Source: Staphylococcus auricularis (GTDB lineage: Bacteria; Bacillota; Bacilli; Staphylococcales; Staphylococcaceae). Taken from it: DNA of 64,000 bases. The stretch spans positions 1 to 64,000 of the forward strand of contig NZ_LLER01000002.1 of NCBI RefSeq assembly GCF_001500315.1, written 5' to 3'. Positions 47,337 to 56,910 of this stretch are shown here, in pieces. Each line of letters starts with the position of its first letter. Position 1 is the first letter of the stretch. Made by a program: the position numbers and the translations under genes. The notes below the pieces were generated by a model. The model made no database searches, was not told the origin of the DNA, and was given only the letters and a program-made list of their open reading frames with translations.

Positions 47337-49088
47337 TTAATAAATTTTAACTTTCAGTTCGTCCTCATCTACTTCATACACTGCATAGTTTTGATCAGAT
47401 GAATCACGGTTATTGACGTGGTCACTGTTTTTCGTATGTTGAATGTCAAATGCATCTGTTTTTTGTGGTTGATCAGCAATTTCGAATAAACTGTGGAAAT
47501 GATCGAGTTGTTTTTGAGTTAAGTCTTTGAATTCAGGTCTGAAGTGTTTAATTTCTTCTAAAGATCTGCCGCCGAGGTCTGCGATGGCTTTTGTACCACC
47601 CATGTTAGGAATGACGTAAACAGAGCCTTTTGGATTGTCATAATATGTGACCCCATCATCACCTGTGACTTGTTTAGCATCTTCTACTTTAGCATCGGCG
47701 AAACTATTTTTCGTATTACTATATTGTAAAACTTTTGAACGTGACAGCACGTGGTCGTGACCTTGGAGTACTAAGTCAACGTCTAATTCATCAAGTTGTT
47801 TCACGAGTTCTTTATGAACTTTTTTAATTTCGTCATCAAACATGAAGTAGAATGAGTGTGCGTACATGGGTTTGTGAAGATTGAAGATAATCCAATTGGC
47901 ACCATTTTCTCTTGCTTGTTTGATGTCTTTTTTAATCCATTCCATTTGGTCTTTACCGAGTGCTTTTCCTTCAGGATTATCTTTGCCTTTTTTATTATCA
48001 TTGGTATTCGCAACGACCATATGTGCACCATTGTAATCGAATGAATAATAAGAACCACCGTTCATCGCATTATTGGCTTTGGGTACATTGAAGTGATCAT
48101 TGAAGCTACCTAGTAATTTATCATCATCTTCATCTAACGCATATTCATCATGGTTACCAGGGACGGGAGCCATAGCCATCTTCATAAATGAAGGGCGAGA
48201 ACGATCATATAAATCTTTCCATTCATCTTCAACTTCCGCATGTTCTACGACGTCACCTGAATGGACGACGAAATCAGCATTTCCAGCAGTATTGATCGCT
48301 TGGTTTAAGGTATCAGCTCCAAATAATGCTTCATCGCGCACATTTTCATTCCAATAAGCATTTTGTGTATCAGCGTATTGGATGAATTTGAATGAGTCCC
48401 CATTATTGCCAGATGTTTTGAATTGTCCGACTTCACTTTTCGGACCACTTTCACTACCCACATAAAAATAATAATTTGTGTTTGGTTTTAAGCCCTTAGC
48501 TTGAGCTTTGTAGTTGTATTCTTTTTGTTTTGTTAGATTCGCTTTACCATGAATGTCTCCTGCAGTCCATTGCGGACCAGACGCTTGTGCATCTGTGTAA
48601 TAACCGTTGATCGTTTCGTTGCCGTTTTTGTCTTTAATGATTTCACCGTCGTCATCTTTTTTCACATCTTCGAAAATAATGTTGCCATTTTTATCGCGTT
48701 CGAGATATTTAGAATCTACTTTTTTAGTTTTTGCGTCAAACACTTGTGCATCACTGAAATCTCCTGTTTCTGAAATCCACACTTTAGCGTCGTCAAATTT
48801 ATCCGTCGTGAACCAATTGAATCCCATTTCAGATTTTGTATCACCTTTGAAGTTTGTTGTCACACGGCTTGGTGCGTTTTCCGTTTGTACGGGCGCTAAT
48901 TCAGGCTTTTGATTTGTGAGTTGGATGCCGTTTGATTGTGCTTGTTCTGTTGCTTGAGGTTGCGCTTGTTCCATTTGATCAGGTGCTACACCACCACCGC
49001 TTGCCTGTGCGGTATTTGTCCCTTGTGCTAAAGTGAGCAATAACGTTACGCTAGCTAAACCGGTAAAGATACGGTGCTTGTTTTTCAA
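47337..49088 (-). CDS. Secreted metallophosphatase with fibronectin/PAP-like domain, in-frame stop near the end
   Basis: A 583-residue exported protein. Signal peptide (KNKHRIF, hydrophobic core, cleavage after AQA) is followed by a linker, a purple-acid-phosphatase N-terminal-like domain (about 65-230) and a metallophosphoesterase domain: QYADTQNA, VHSGDVVEHA, VPGNHDEY, NLHKPMYA and LQGHDHVLS hold the metal ligands. A TTG start at 49088 follows GGAGGG. After the TAA at 47337 the same frame continues as LHGDIAQGEPRRQELIDEFG to 47259, so the original protein was probably 26 residues longer; a CAA or GAA codon likely became TAA. The catalytic part is intact. Confidence 0.85.
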   Translation of the reverse strand: MKNKHRIFTGLASVTLLLTLAQGTNTAQASGGGVAPDQMEQAQPQATEQAQSNGIQLTNQKPELAPVQTENAPSRVTTNFKGDTKSEMGFNWFTTDKFDDAKVWISETGDFSDAQVFDAKTKKVDSKYLERDKNGNIIFEDVKKDDDGEIIKDKNGNETINGYYTDAQASGPQWTAGDIHGKANLTKQKEYNYKAQAKGLKPNTNYYFYVGSESGPKSEVGQFKTSGNNGDSFKFIQYADTQNAYWNENVRDEALFGADTLNQAINTAGNADFVVHSGDVVEHAEVEDEWKDLYDRSRPSFMKMAMAPVPGNHDEYALDEDDDKLLGSFNDHFNVPKANNAMNGGSYYSFDYNGAHMVVANTNDNKKGKDNPEGKALGKDQMEWIKKDIKQARENGANWIIFNLHKPMYAHSFYFMFDDEIKKVHKELVKQLDELDVDLVLQGHDHVLSRSKVLQYSNTKNSFADAKVEDAKQVTGDDGVTYYDNPKGSVYVIPNMGGTKAIADLGGRSLEEIKHFRPEFKDLTQKQLDHFHSLFEIADQPQKTDAFDIQHTKNSDHVNNRDSSDQNYAVYEVDEDELKVKIY

Positions 49089-49261
49089 TGAGAACCCTCC
49101 ACTCATATAATGTATTGCACTTTTACCGTAACAATTGAACGTTAAATAACTGTAAAACTCGAGTGTGAATTTAGTGAATTAATTTTATTAAATCCATGTA
49201 AATCAACGTGTCTAAAGTGAATCCTTAAATTTATCTATGGTATCATAAACATGGTGATACT

Positions 49262-50110
49262 ATGATAAATATTGGACTAACAGGATGGGGCGACCACGAC
49301 ACGCTATACGAAGACCTACAGCGCAAATCAGACAAACTCAAGACGTATGCGAGTCATTTTCCCATCGTAGAATTAGATGCCACGTATTATACAGTACAAC
49401 CTGCACGCAATATTAATAGTTGGATAAAACAAACACCGGATCGCTTTCAGTTTGTGGTGAAGATCCATCAAGCGCTCACCCTACACGCAGAAGTGGAAGA
49501 CTTTGCAGAATCAAGAGCAGCGCTATTTAAACAATTTAAAGATATGTTAGAGCCACTCGCTGCATCCGGTAAGTTGGCTATGGTTTTAGTACAATTCCCA
49601 CCATGGTTTGATTGTAATGTAAAAAATATTACGTATATTCGCTACGTGCGAGAACAGTTAAAAGACTTTCCAGTCTGTATCGAATTTCGCCATCAATCAT
49701 GGTTTAATGACCGTTTTAAAGAAGAAACGTTGAGTTTTCTCACACAACATGAACTCATTCATGCAGTGTGTGACGAGCCACAAGTCGGACAAGGTTCTGT
49801 GCCGTTTGTGAATCGCATTACGAATACGACGGCTTTTGTACGTTATCATGGACGGAATAAACAAGGGTGGACGAAACAAGATATGACAGATCAAGCATGG
49901 CGAGACGTACGTTATTTATATGATTATAGTGAAGAAGAACTTACGGAGTTAGTGAATAAAGTACGCGTACTAGATCAAAAAGCAAAAGACGTCTATGTCG
50001 TATTTAACAATAATTCAGGTGGACATGCCGCACAAAATGCGAAAACATATCAACGACTATTAGGCATCGATTATGAGGGCTTAGCACCACAGCAATTAAA
50101 ATTATTCTGA
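49262..50110 (+). CDS. DUF72 family protein (YunF/YecE type)
   Basis: A 282-residue protein with a TIM-barrel-like DUF72 fold: NIGLTGWGDHDTLY at the start, FPIVELDATYYTVQP, DRFQFVVKIHQALT, LVQFPPWFDCN, CIEFRHQSWF, FVRYHGRNKQGW and VYVVFNNNSGGHAAQNA are the usual family blocks. Biochemical role unknown. First of three genes (DUF72, TauE/SafE, 5'-nucleotidase-like) that match yunF-yunE-yunD of B. subtilis in content and inverted order. Confidence 0.9.
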   Translation: MINIGLTGWGDHDTLYEDLQRKSDKLKTYASHFPIVELDATYYTVQPARNINSWIKQTPDRFQFVVKIHQALTLHAEVEDFAESRAALFKQFKDMLEPLAASGKLAMVLVQFPPWFDCNVKNITYIRYVREQLKDFPVCIEFRHQSWFNDRFKEETLSFLTQHELIHAVCDEPQVGQGSVPFVNRITNTTAFVRYHGRNKQGWTKQDMTDQAWRDVRYLYDYSEEELTELVNKVRVLDQKAKDVYVVFNNNSGGHAAQNAKTYQRLLGIDYEGLAPQQLKLF

Positions 50111-50123
50111 GGAGTTTGTTTCG

Positions 50124-50948
50124 ATGTTAACGATTATATTATTAGTGCTTATAGGTGGTTTATCAGCGATTTTAGGGTCGCTCGTAGGAATTGGTGGGGG
50201 CATCATTATCGTGCCTACACTCCTCTATTTAGGTGTCGAACACGATCTGTTAAATGATATTACGCCACAGATTGCAATTGGGACTTCCTCTGTGATTTTA
50301 ATTGTGACAGGGTTGTCCTCCACTTTAGGCTATCTGAAAACAAAACAAGTTGATGTGAAGAATGGCTCTATCTTTCTATTTGGTTTATTACCTGGGTCAT
50401 TAATAGGGACATTCATCAGTCGTTATTTAACACTCGATTCCTTTAATTTATACTTCGGTATCTTTCTCATCTTCGTGGCAGCGTTACTCATAGTCAGAAA
50501 TAAATTAAAACCGATTAAATACTTTGCGAAAGAAAAATACGAAAAAACATATATTGATGCGGAAGGTCATACATATCATTATCATGTGCCGCCATTCGTC
50601 GCTTTTGCGACAACGTTAGTGATTGGATTGATCACTGGCTTATTCGGTATTGGTGGTGGGGCATTGATGACACCCCTCATGTTAATCGTCTTCCGTTTCC
50701 CACCCCATGTGGCAGTGGGTACAAGCATGATGATGATTTTCTTCTCAAGCTTAATGAGTTCCTTTGGTCATATTATCCAAGGCCATGTAGCTTGGGGTTA
50801 TGCGCTCGTGCTCATGATCTCAAGCTTTATCGGAGCTCAAATCGGAGTGAAAGTCAATCAACAGTTCAAGTCAAATACAGTTGTAACTATGCTTAGAACG
50901 GTATTATTACTACTTGGATTGTATTTAGTTATCAAATCATTACTATAA
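50124..50948 (+). CDS. TauE/SafE-family membrane exporter
   Basis: A 274-residue protein with eight helices in two repeats. Each repeat has the glycine motif: GSLVGIGGGIIIVPTLLYLG and TGLFGIGGGALMTPLMLIVF. A cytosolic loop holds EKTYIDAEGHTYHYHVPP. Family members export sulfite, sulfoacetate or other small organic anions; the substrate here is not known. TGAGGAG precedes the ATG, 13 bases after the DUF72 stop. Confidence 0.9.
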   Translation: MLTIILLVLIGGLSAILGSLVGIGGGIIIVPTLLYLGVEHDLLNDITPQIAIGTSSVILIVTGLSSTLGYLKTKQVDVKNGSIFLFGLLPGSLIGTFISRYLTLDSFNLYFGIFLIFVAALLIVRNKLKPIKYFAKEKYEKTYIDAEGHTYHYHVPPFVAFATTLVIGLITGLFGIGGGALMTPLMLIVFRFPPHVAVGTSMMMIFFSSLMSSFGHIIQGHVAWGYALVLMISSFIGAQIGVKVNQQFKSNTVVTMLRTVLLLLGLYLVIKSLL

Positions 50949-50966
50949 AATAAGGAGAGGATATGA

Positions 50967-52286
50967 ATGAAGTTAACGATTTATCATACGAATGATATAC
51001 ACAGTCATCTTGCAGAATATGCACGCATCACTGAGTATATTTCAGAGCACAGACCTTTATTAAATCATCCCTCTCTTTACTTAGATATTGGAGATCATGT
51101 CGATTTATCTACACCTGTTACCGAAGCAACCTTAGGTAAAAAGAATATTTCGTTATTAAATGAAGCTGGATGTGACCTCGTGACGATCGGCAATAATGAA
51201 GGGATGACGATTTCACATGACGCATTGAATGCACTATATGAAGATGCTGATTTTGATGTAACATGTGCGAACGTATTTGACGAACAAGGTCAGTTACCAA
51301 ATCGCTTTGTGTCATCCTTAATTAAAGAAGTAGCAGATACACGTATTCTTTTCGTCGCAGCCACTGCACCGTTTACGCCGTTTTACCGTGCACTTGATTG
51401 GGTTGTCACTGATCCGCTAGAAGCGATTAAAGATGAAGTTCACGCGCATGAAGGGGATTATGATGTATTGATTGTCCTAAGTCATGTGGGTGTCTTCTTT
51501 GATGAGCAATTGTGTCAGGAATTACCTGAAATTGATGTGATCTTAGGCAGCCATACCCATCACTACTTTGAACGTGGTGCGGTAAATAATGGTGTGTTGA
51601 TGGCCGCTGCTGGAAAATACGGACATTACTTGGGTGAAGTGACTTTAGAGATCGAAGATAAAAAGGTTACTGATAAAACTGCGATGTTACATCCGCTAGA
51701 GACGTTGCCTGAAGTCGAAACACATTTTGACGAAGAAGGAAAAACATTGATGAACACGTCTGTGTTATCGAAACCGACTTATTTGCCTAGAGAAACAGAC
51801 GTCATCACACGCACGGCTTATTTATTAGCAGAAAGTATTTATGAGTTTAGTCAAGCGGATGCGACGATTATCAATGCGGGCTTGATAGTTAAAAGTATCT
51901 ATAGTGATGAAATAACGGAATACGATATCCATCAAATGTTGCCACATCCAATTAATGCAGTGCGCATTCGATTAACAGGCGACGTACTCAAAGCTGTTAT
52001 TGATAAAAGTCAAAAACAAGAATATATGCATGAACACGCACAAGGATTAGGGTTTAGAGGCGATATCTTTGGCGGTTATATCTTGTATAATCTTGGCTTT
52101 ATCGAGTCTGAACAACGTTACTTCATTAATGGTGAAGAAATCAAAGATGATGAGACGTATACGTTAGGCACGGTCGATATGTATACCTTTGGCCGTTACT
52201 TCCCAATGTTGAAAAATCAACCAATCGAATATCTGTTACCCGAATTTTTAAGAGATATTTTCAAAGAAAAATTATTACAATTGTGA
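50967..52286 (+). CDS. 5'-nucleotidase/metallophosphatase family protein (YunD type)
   Basis: A 439-residue protein with the UshA-like two-domain layout. N-terminal metallophosphatase blocks: YHTNDIHSHL, LDIGDHVD, TIGNNEG, VLSHVG and VILGSHTHHYF. C-terminal 5'-nucleotidase domain with NAGLIVKSIYSDEITEYDIHQMLPHP and GFRGDIFGGYIL. Unlike classic UshA it lacks a signal peptide, so it is probably cytosolic. AAGGAGAGG precedes the ATG. Substrate uncertain (nucleotide or dinucleotide). Confidence 0.9.
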   Translation: MKLTIYHTNDIHSHLAEYARITEYISEHRPLLNHPSLYLDIGDHVDLSTPVTEATLGKKNISLLNEAGCDLVTIGNNEGMTISHDALNALYEDADFDVTCANVFDEQGQLPNRFVSSLIKEVADTRILFVAATAPFTPFYRALDWVVTDPLEAIKDEVHAHEGDYDVLIVLSHVGVFFDEQLCQELPEIDVILGSHTHHYFERGAVNNGVLMAAAGKYGHYLGEVTLEIEDKKVTDKTAMLHPLETLPEVETHFDEEGKTLMNTSVLSKPTYLPRETDVITRTAYLLAESIYEFSQADATIINAGLIVKSIYSDEITEYDIHQMLPHPINAVRIRLTGDVLKAVIDKSQKQEYMHEHAQGLGFRGDIFGGYILYNLGFIESEQRYFINGEEIKDDETYTLGTVDMYTFGRYFPMLKNQPIEYLLPEFLRDIFKEKLLQL

Positions 52287-52368
52287 ACGTTTACTTATAT
52301 ACATTCCTTTTTATGTCGTTTTTCGTTATAATAAGAAATGACAACTAAACAGGAGGGTATGTGTTGTT

Positions 52369-53292
52369 ATGGCTACCAAAAACGAAGAAATTTTACGTAA
52401 ACCAGATTGGTTGAAAATCAAACTTAACACTAACGAGAACTACACAGGCCTTAAGAAAATGATGAGAGAAAAAAACTTAAACACCGTGTGTGAAGAGGCA
52501 AAATGTCCAAACATACACGAATGCTGGGGGTCTCGACGTACTGCTACATTTATGATTTTAGGTGCAGTTTGTACACGTGCTTGTAGATTCTGTGCTGTTA
52601 AAACAGGTTTACCGAACGAACTTGACTTAAATGAACCTGAACGTGTAGCAGAATCAGTCGAATTGATGAACTTAAAACACGTGGTCATCACTGCAGTAGC
52701 GCGAGATGATTTAAGAGACCAAGGTTCTAATGTGTACGCTGAAACGGTACGTAAAGTACGTGAACGTAACCCTTATACAACGATTGAAATCCTACCATCA
52801 GATATGGGTGGCGACTATGAAGCATTAGAAACACTCATGGATTCAAGACCTGATATCTTAAATCATAATATTGAAACAGTAAGACGTTTAACACCGAGAG
52901 TACGTGCGCGTGCAACTTATGATAGAACGTTAGAATTCTTAAGACGTTCTAAAGAATTACAACCTGATATTCCTACTAAATCTAGCTTCATGTTAGGATT
53001 AGGTGAAACGTACGAAGAAATTTATGAAACAATGGACGATTTACGTGCTAACGACGTCGATATCTTGACGATTGGTCAATATTTACAACCGACACGTAAA
53101 CACTTGAAAGTGGAAAAATACTACACACCGTTAGAATTCGGTAAACTGCGCAAAGTCGCATTAGAAAAAGGATTTAAACACTGTCAAGCAGGCCCATTAG
53201 TACGTAGTTCTTATCACGCAGATGAACAAGTTAACGCAGCAGCAAGAAGAAAACAACTTTTCGGTGAAGAACAAATCACTTCAGACAATTAA
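52369..53292 (+). CDS. lipA: Lipoyl synthase
   Basis: A 307-residue radical-SAM enzyme that inserts two sulfurs into octanoyl groups. The auxiliary cluster Cys triplet is in [15 protein letters not shown], the radical-SAM CxxxCxxC in [10 protein letters not shown], and the C-terminal RSS ligand motif in [11 protein letters not shown]. In this group the octanoyl-GcvH is the substrate, linking this gene with gcvH at 23214; the [4Fe-4S] clusters come from the Suf system at 31-37 kb. AGGAGGGT lies 14 bases before the ATG. Confidence 0.97.
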   Translation: MATKNEEILRKPDWLKIKLNTNENYTGLKKMMREKNLNTVCEEAKCPNIHECWGSRRTATFMILGAVCTRACRFCAVKTGLPNELDLNEPERVAESVELMNLKHVVITAVARDDLRDQGSNVYAETVRKVRERNPYTTIEILPSDMGGDYEALETLMDSRPDILNHNIETVRRLTPRVRARATYDRTLEFLRRSKELQPDIPTKSSFMLGLGETYEEIYETMDDLRANDVDILTIGQYLQPTRKHLKVEKYYTPLEFGKLRKVALEKGFKHCQAGPLVRSSYHADEQVNAAARRKQLFGEEQITSDN

Positions 53293-53309
53293 TAAGTAAT
53301 GTGAAGATC

Positions 53310-53360
53310 AGGCTTAGTTGAAGGAGAGTGTCTCTGGCGTTTCAACTAAGTCTTTCTTCG
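53310..53360 (+). terminator. Terminator-like hairpin after lipA
   Basis: CTTAGTTGAA and TTCAACTAAG with a 21-base loop, followed by a TCTTTCTTC tract. Confidence 0.7.
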
Positions 53361-53380
53361 GTTCAATATGGAAATAAAAA

Positions 53381-53788
53381 ATGAAAGATTTAGGTGATTT
53401 GCATATGATACAAGCGGATGGCCGTTATTTTGAAATGGTGAGTGAGTACCGCAATGCATTTGATGAGGAACAATTTGCGAACCGATATTCTGATATCTTA
53501 GATAAATACGATTTTGTCGTTGGCGATATCGGATATGATCAATTGCGTCTCAAAGGATTTTATAAAGATGCGAATAAGAAGGTAGAAGCGGGTAAACGTT
53601 TTTCCGCGATACAAGACTATATTTTAGAGTATTGTAATTTCGGTTGTGCTTATTTTGTATTGAGACGGTTGGATGAAAGTGGAGCATTGTCTCGCATGAC
53701 CCAATCTGATGAATCAGAACCCGAGATAGATGAACAGGATAAACTGAAAGACGTCAAAATCAAACCGACAATTCAAACGCATTCTTAA
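53381..53788 (+). CDS. YutD family protein (DUF1027)
   Basis: A 135-residue protein. The block DKYDFVVGDIGYDQLRLKGFYKD and YILEYCNFGCAYFVLRRL are the conserved YutD core. Start uncertain: the ATG at 53405 (MIQADGRYF) has TTAGGTGA 7 bases upstream and matches the family N-terminus, while the ATG at 53381 has a weak site. The acidic C-terminal tail beyond about residue 105 is variable. The order lipA-yutD-yutE-yutF is conserved in Bacillales. Function unknown. Confidence 0.82.
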   Translation: MKDLGDLHMIQADGRYFEMVSEYRNAFDEEQFANRYSDILDKYDFVVGDIGYDQLRLKGFYKDANKKVEAGKRFSAIQDYILEYCNFGCAYFVLRRLDESGALSRMTQSDESEPEIDEQDKLKDVKIKPTIQTHS

Positions 53789-53876
53789 GGAAGTTCTGGT
53801 AGATGAAGTCGCTTTTTGGATGTACTGAATGGGAGCGTGCCTCTCACTCATCAAAATTTCATAAGATCTTCACATT

Positions 53877-53908
53877 AAAAAGGATGGCAACAGCGCCAGC
53901 CTCTTTTT
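53877..53908. terminator. Bidirectional terminator
   Basis: AGGATGGC and GCCAgCCT with A and T runs on both sides, between the convergent yutD and DUF3055 genes. Confidence 0.8.
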
Positions 53909-53918
53909 ATACTTTATT

Positions 53919-54185
53919 TTATTGAATCACTTCTGATAAATAGGCTTGAATTTCGTCTCCTTCAGACTCTGAAACACCGAGTATAAAGGCGATATAACCT
54001 TCTTCTTCTAAATCATCGGTACCAATAATACCAAATTTATTCGTCTGCATATTTAATACTATGGTTTTCCCGTAATGTCTATCTGTTTGGATCAGCATGA
54101 GATCGTAGCGACTTTCTTCACCCACGAAACCAACGAACTGTACTTGTGCTGGCTCTTCATCATCATATAAAAACATATCTATCAT
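53919..54185 (-). CDS. DUF3055 family protein
   Basis: An 88-residue acidic protein. FLYDDEEPAQVQFVGFVG, RYDLMLIQTDRHYGKTIVLNMQTNKFGIIG and FILGVSESEGDEIQAYL (read in parts) correspond to the small DUF3055 family found in Bacillales, for which structures exist but no function. AAAGGAGT precedes the ATG. It is in opposite direction to the surrounding yut genes. Confidence 0.85.
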   Translation of the reverse strand: MIDMFLYDDEEPAQVQFVGFVGEESRYDLMLIQTDRHYGKTIVLNMQTNKFGIIGTDDLEEEGYIAFILGVSESEGDEIQAYLSEVIQ

Positions 54186-54330
54186 CGTGCGTGTAACTCC
54201 TTTCGTTAGGCGAACGTTTTAAAAATGAATAGGTACAGTATAACCCGAAATCCCATGTGCTTCAAAGTTGTGATATGATGTAAGTGAAGCATAATATTTA
54301 TACACTTGGACCGTGGTGGAGGTGCGGGAG

Positions 54331-54762
54331 ATGTATTTTGTTGATAAAGCAAAATTAGAATATAAACTAAATTATTTAAGACAACTCACTGAGGATTACC
54401 CCAAAAATAAAGACAACACATATGCTATAGAGCGTATCGGTCAGATGTTGATTGAGACAGCGGTAGACATCGGCAACGTGATCATCGATGGTTTTATCCT
54501 CAGAGATCCTGGGAATTATCAAGATGTGATCGATATCATGGCATTAGAGAAGGTGATCTCTTCAGATACACAACATTACATCAATCGCACGGTTGCTAAG
54601 CGAAAATTGTTCGTACATGATCATGATCGATTATCGCTCGATGAGGTCTTACCGTTATTTGATGAAGCAACGCCATATTATCAACGTTTCGTAGATGAAG
54701 TCGTTTATTTTTTAAAAAACGAAAATGTACCAATTACAGCTTTTGGTAAAAAGGGAGAATAG
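54331..54762 (+). CDS. DUF86/HepT-like protein (YutE type)
   Basis: A 143-residue helical protein of the HepT/DUF86 superfamily. In HepT RNase toxins the catalytic motif is R-x4-H-x-Y; here the matching place reads RKLFVHDHDRLSLDE, so Arg and His are kept but Tyr is His. No MntA-type nucleotidyltransferase antitoxin is adjacent, and the gene sits in a conserved housekeeping cluster, so a stand-alone role is more likely than a toxin. The ATG at 54331 follows GGAGGTG at about 8 bases. It is followed by the HAD gene after 6 bases. Confidence 0.82.
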   Translation: MYFVDKAKLEYKLNYLRQLTEDYPKNKDNTYAIERIGQMLIETAVDIGNVIIDGFILRDPGNYQDVIDIMALEKVISSDTQHYINRTVAKRKLFVHDHDRLSLDEVLPLFDEATPYYQRFVDEVVYFLKNENVPITAFGKKGE

Positions 54763-54768
54763 ATTTAA

Positions 54769-55548
54769 ATGAAACAATATAAAGGATATCTTATTGATCT
54801 AGATGGAACGATGTATAAAGGAAGTCAACCGATAGATGGGGCAGCACAATTTATTGAATACTTAAACAATCATGATATCCCTCATTTATTTGTCACAAAT
54901 AACTCAACTAAAGAGCCTGAAGATGTGGTTGAAAAATTAAAAAATGTAGGTGTCACAGCGTATAGCGATGAAATCGTTACTTCTGCGTTGGCGACTGCTG
55001 AATATATATCAAATGAACATAGTGGTGCGTCCGTTTATGTCATTGGCGGAGATGGTTTACGTAATGCGATTAAAAATGAAGGATTGACGATTAAAGAAGA
55101 TGAACATGTCGATTACGTGACGATCGGTCTTGATGAAGCGGTCACATATGATAAGTTAGCGACAGCGACACTCGGTGTTCGCCAAGGTGCGAAATTCATT
55201 TCTACTAATAAAGATGTTTCCATTCCGAAAGAACGCGGTTTCTTACCTGGTAATGGTGCGATTACAAGTGTAGTATCTGTTTCAACTGGGGTTGATCCAG
55301 TGTTTATCGGAAAACCAGAACCTATCATCATGGATAAAGCGCTTGATATCTTACAATTACCTAAAGTTGATGTAGCGATGGTAGGCGATTTATATGATAC
55401 CGATATCATGTCAGGTATCAACGTCGGTGTGGATACAATTCATGTCCAAACCGGAGTAACGACAAAAGAACAAATTGAACAAAAAGAAGTACCACCGACA
55501 TATACATTTAAAGATTTAAACGAAGTGATAGCAGAATTAGAAGGGTAG
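54769..55548 (+). CDS. HAD-superfamily phosphatase, TIGR01457 (YutF/NagD type)
   Basis: A 259-residue class IIA HAD hydrolase. Motif I is [11 protein letters not shown] (nucleophile Asp, then general acid Asp), motif [10 protein letters not shown], motif III includes Lys in [13 protein letters not shown], and motif [14 protein letters not shown]. The substrate is a phosphorylated sugar or nucleotide by family; B. subtilis YutF is broad. GGGAG precedes the ATG and only 6 bases separate it from the HepT-like gene. Confidence 0.9.
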   Translation: MKQYKGYLIDLDGTMYKGSQPIDGAAQFIEYLNNHDIPHLFVTNNSTKEPEDVVEKLKNVGVTAYSDEIVTSALATAEYISNEHSGASVYVIGGDGLRNAIKNEGLTIKEDEHVDYVTIGLDEAVTYDKLATATLGVRQGAKFISTNKDVSIPKERGFLPGNGAITSVVSVSTGVDPVFIGKPEPIIMDKALDILQLPKVDVAMVGDLYDTDIMSGINVGVDTIHVQTGVTTKEQIEQKEVPPTYTFKDLNEVIAELEG

Positions 55549-55551
55549 GGG

Positions 55552-56523
55552 ATGGCTATGACGAAACCTAAAATTTTAGTAACGCGCAAGATACCGCAAA
55601 CCTTTATCGATCAGCTAGAAACGATCGGTGAAGTGAAGATGTGGGATAAAACGTATGAAGCGATGCTGAGAGATCAATTTCTTGAAGAAGTGAAAGATGC
55701 GGCAGCTTGTTTTATCACATTAAGTGAGCAAATTGATGAAGAAGTCTATGAAACAGCAACACAGTTAAAAGTCGTCGCGAACATGGCGGTTGGTTACGAT
55801 AACATTGACGTAGAAGGTGCTCAAACACACGACATCGTCATCACGAATACGCCGGATGTGTTGACTGAAACGACTGCTGAATTAGGGGTAACGCTCATGT
55901 TAACAGTGGCACGCCGAATTGTAGAATCTGAACATTACGTGCAAGATGGAAAATGGCAAAGTTGGGGGCCTTATCTCTTTGCCGGCAAGGATTTACACCA
56001 TTCACGCGTTGGTATTTTCGGTATGGGTGATATCGGTAGAGGTGTAGCCCGTCGTCTACAGGGCTTTAACACAAGCATCATGTATCACAACCGTTCTCGA
56101 CATTTAGAAAGCGAACAAACATATGGCACACTTTACGTGACGTTTGAAACATTGCTTAAAGAAAGTGACTTTATCATATGTACGGCGCCACTCACGAATG
56201 AAACACGACACAAATTTAACCGTGAGGCATTTTCAATGATGAAATCAGATGCCATCTTTATTAATATCGGCCGTGGTGCTGTCGTAGATGAAGAGGCGTT
56301 GATAGAAGCGATTGACCAACAACAAATTGCGGGTTGTGGGTTAGATGTGTTACAAGAAGAACCGATAGCAATGGATCATCCATTACTTAAATATCCGAAT
56401 GTAGTGATTACACCTCATATCGGTAGTGCATCGGTAGAAACACGTAACCGGATGATTCAATTATGTGTCGATAACATTGAAGCCGTCTTGTCAGATAACG
56501 AACCATTAACGCCTGTAAAATAA
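55552..56523 (+). CDS. D-2-hydroxyacid dehydrogenase (glyoxylate/hydroxypyruvate reductase type)
   Basis: A 323-residue NAD(P)-dependent dehydrogenase. NAD loop GIFGMGDIGRGVARRLQGF, the catalytic Arg in NIGRGAVVDEEALI, Glu in VLQEEPIAMDHPLL and His in VVITPHIGSASVETR. The NTPDVLTETTAELGVTLML segment is typical of the GyaR/GRHPR group. Start at 55552 or at the next in-frame ATG (55558), which is better spaced from GGGG; the first is given. It lies 3 bases after the HAD gene. A strong terminator follows. Confidence 0.92.
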   Translation: MAMTKPKILVTRKIPQTFIDQLETIGEVKMWDKTYEAMLRDQFLEEVKDAAACFITLSEQIDEEVYETATQLKVVANMAVGYDNIDVEGAQTHDIVITNTPDVLTETTAELGVTLMLTVARRIVESEHYVQDGKWQSWGPYLFAGKDLHHSRVGIFGMGDIGRGVARRLQGFNTSIMYHNRSRHLESEQTYGTLYVTFETLLKESDFIICTAPLTNETRHKFNREAFSMMKSDAIFINIGRGAVVDEEALIEAIDQQQIAGCGLDVLQEEPIAMDHPLLKYPNVVITPHIGSASVETRNRMIQLCVDNIEAVLSDNEPLTPVK

Positions 56524-56910
56524 AACTAAATACATTCATTTAACTTCGTGTAAGTGATGTGTGAGAGCCAAATTGATGTGGCTTTCTAATCTCACTTACA
56601 CTTTTTTATGCGCTTCTAAGTTAGCAAAATTTAGATTATAATTTTTATAAGAATCATATACATACAAACTTGCAATGTAAAAATAATTAAATTATAATTG
56701 TTTTCAAAAATAGAGCATTACAATGAATTGATTTTATTTTGATGTAAATCAAATGGAATACCTAGTTTTAAATCTCCGTGTGACTCAAAGCTGAAAGAAA
56801 ACAGTGATTAAAGTACAGTGAATATAAACTGAATTTTCAGAATACTAAAGTATATCTTCAATTCATTGAATGTCTTGTATATATTTTTCTAAATGATATA
56901 GGAGGGCGTA
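56524..56910 (+). other. AT-rich gap before the DUF2992 pseudogene
   Basis: It holds the terminator at 56548-56607, then about 300 AT-rich bases with no gene. In Bacillus the DUF2992 gene yjdF is preceded by the yjdF-motif riboswitch; its presence here could not be confirmed by eye. Confidence 0.5.
56548..56607 (+). terminator. Terminator after the hydroxyacid dehydrogenase gene
   Basis: GTGTAAGTGA and TCACTTACAC enclose an inner AGAGCCA/TGGCTTTCT arm, followed by T6. Confidence 0.9.

Noticed and set aside
48549-48912. Plus-strand frames inside the metallophosphatase gene
   Set aside because: Shadows of a strongly coding minus-strand gene.
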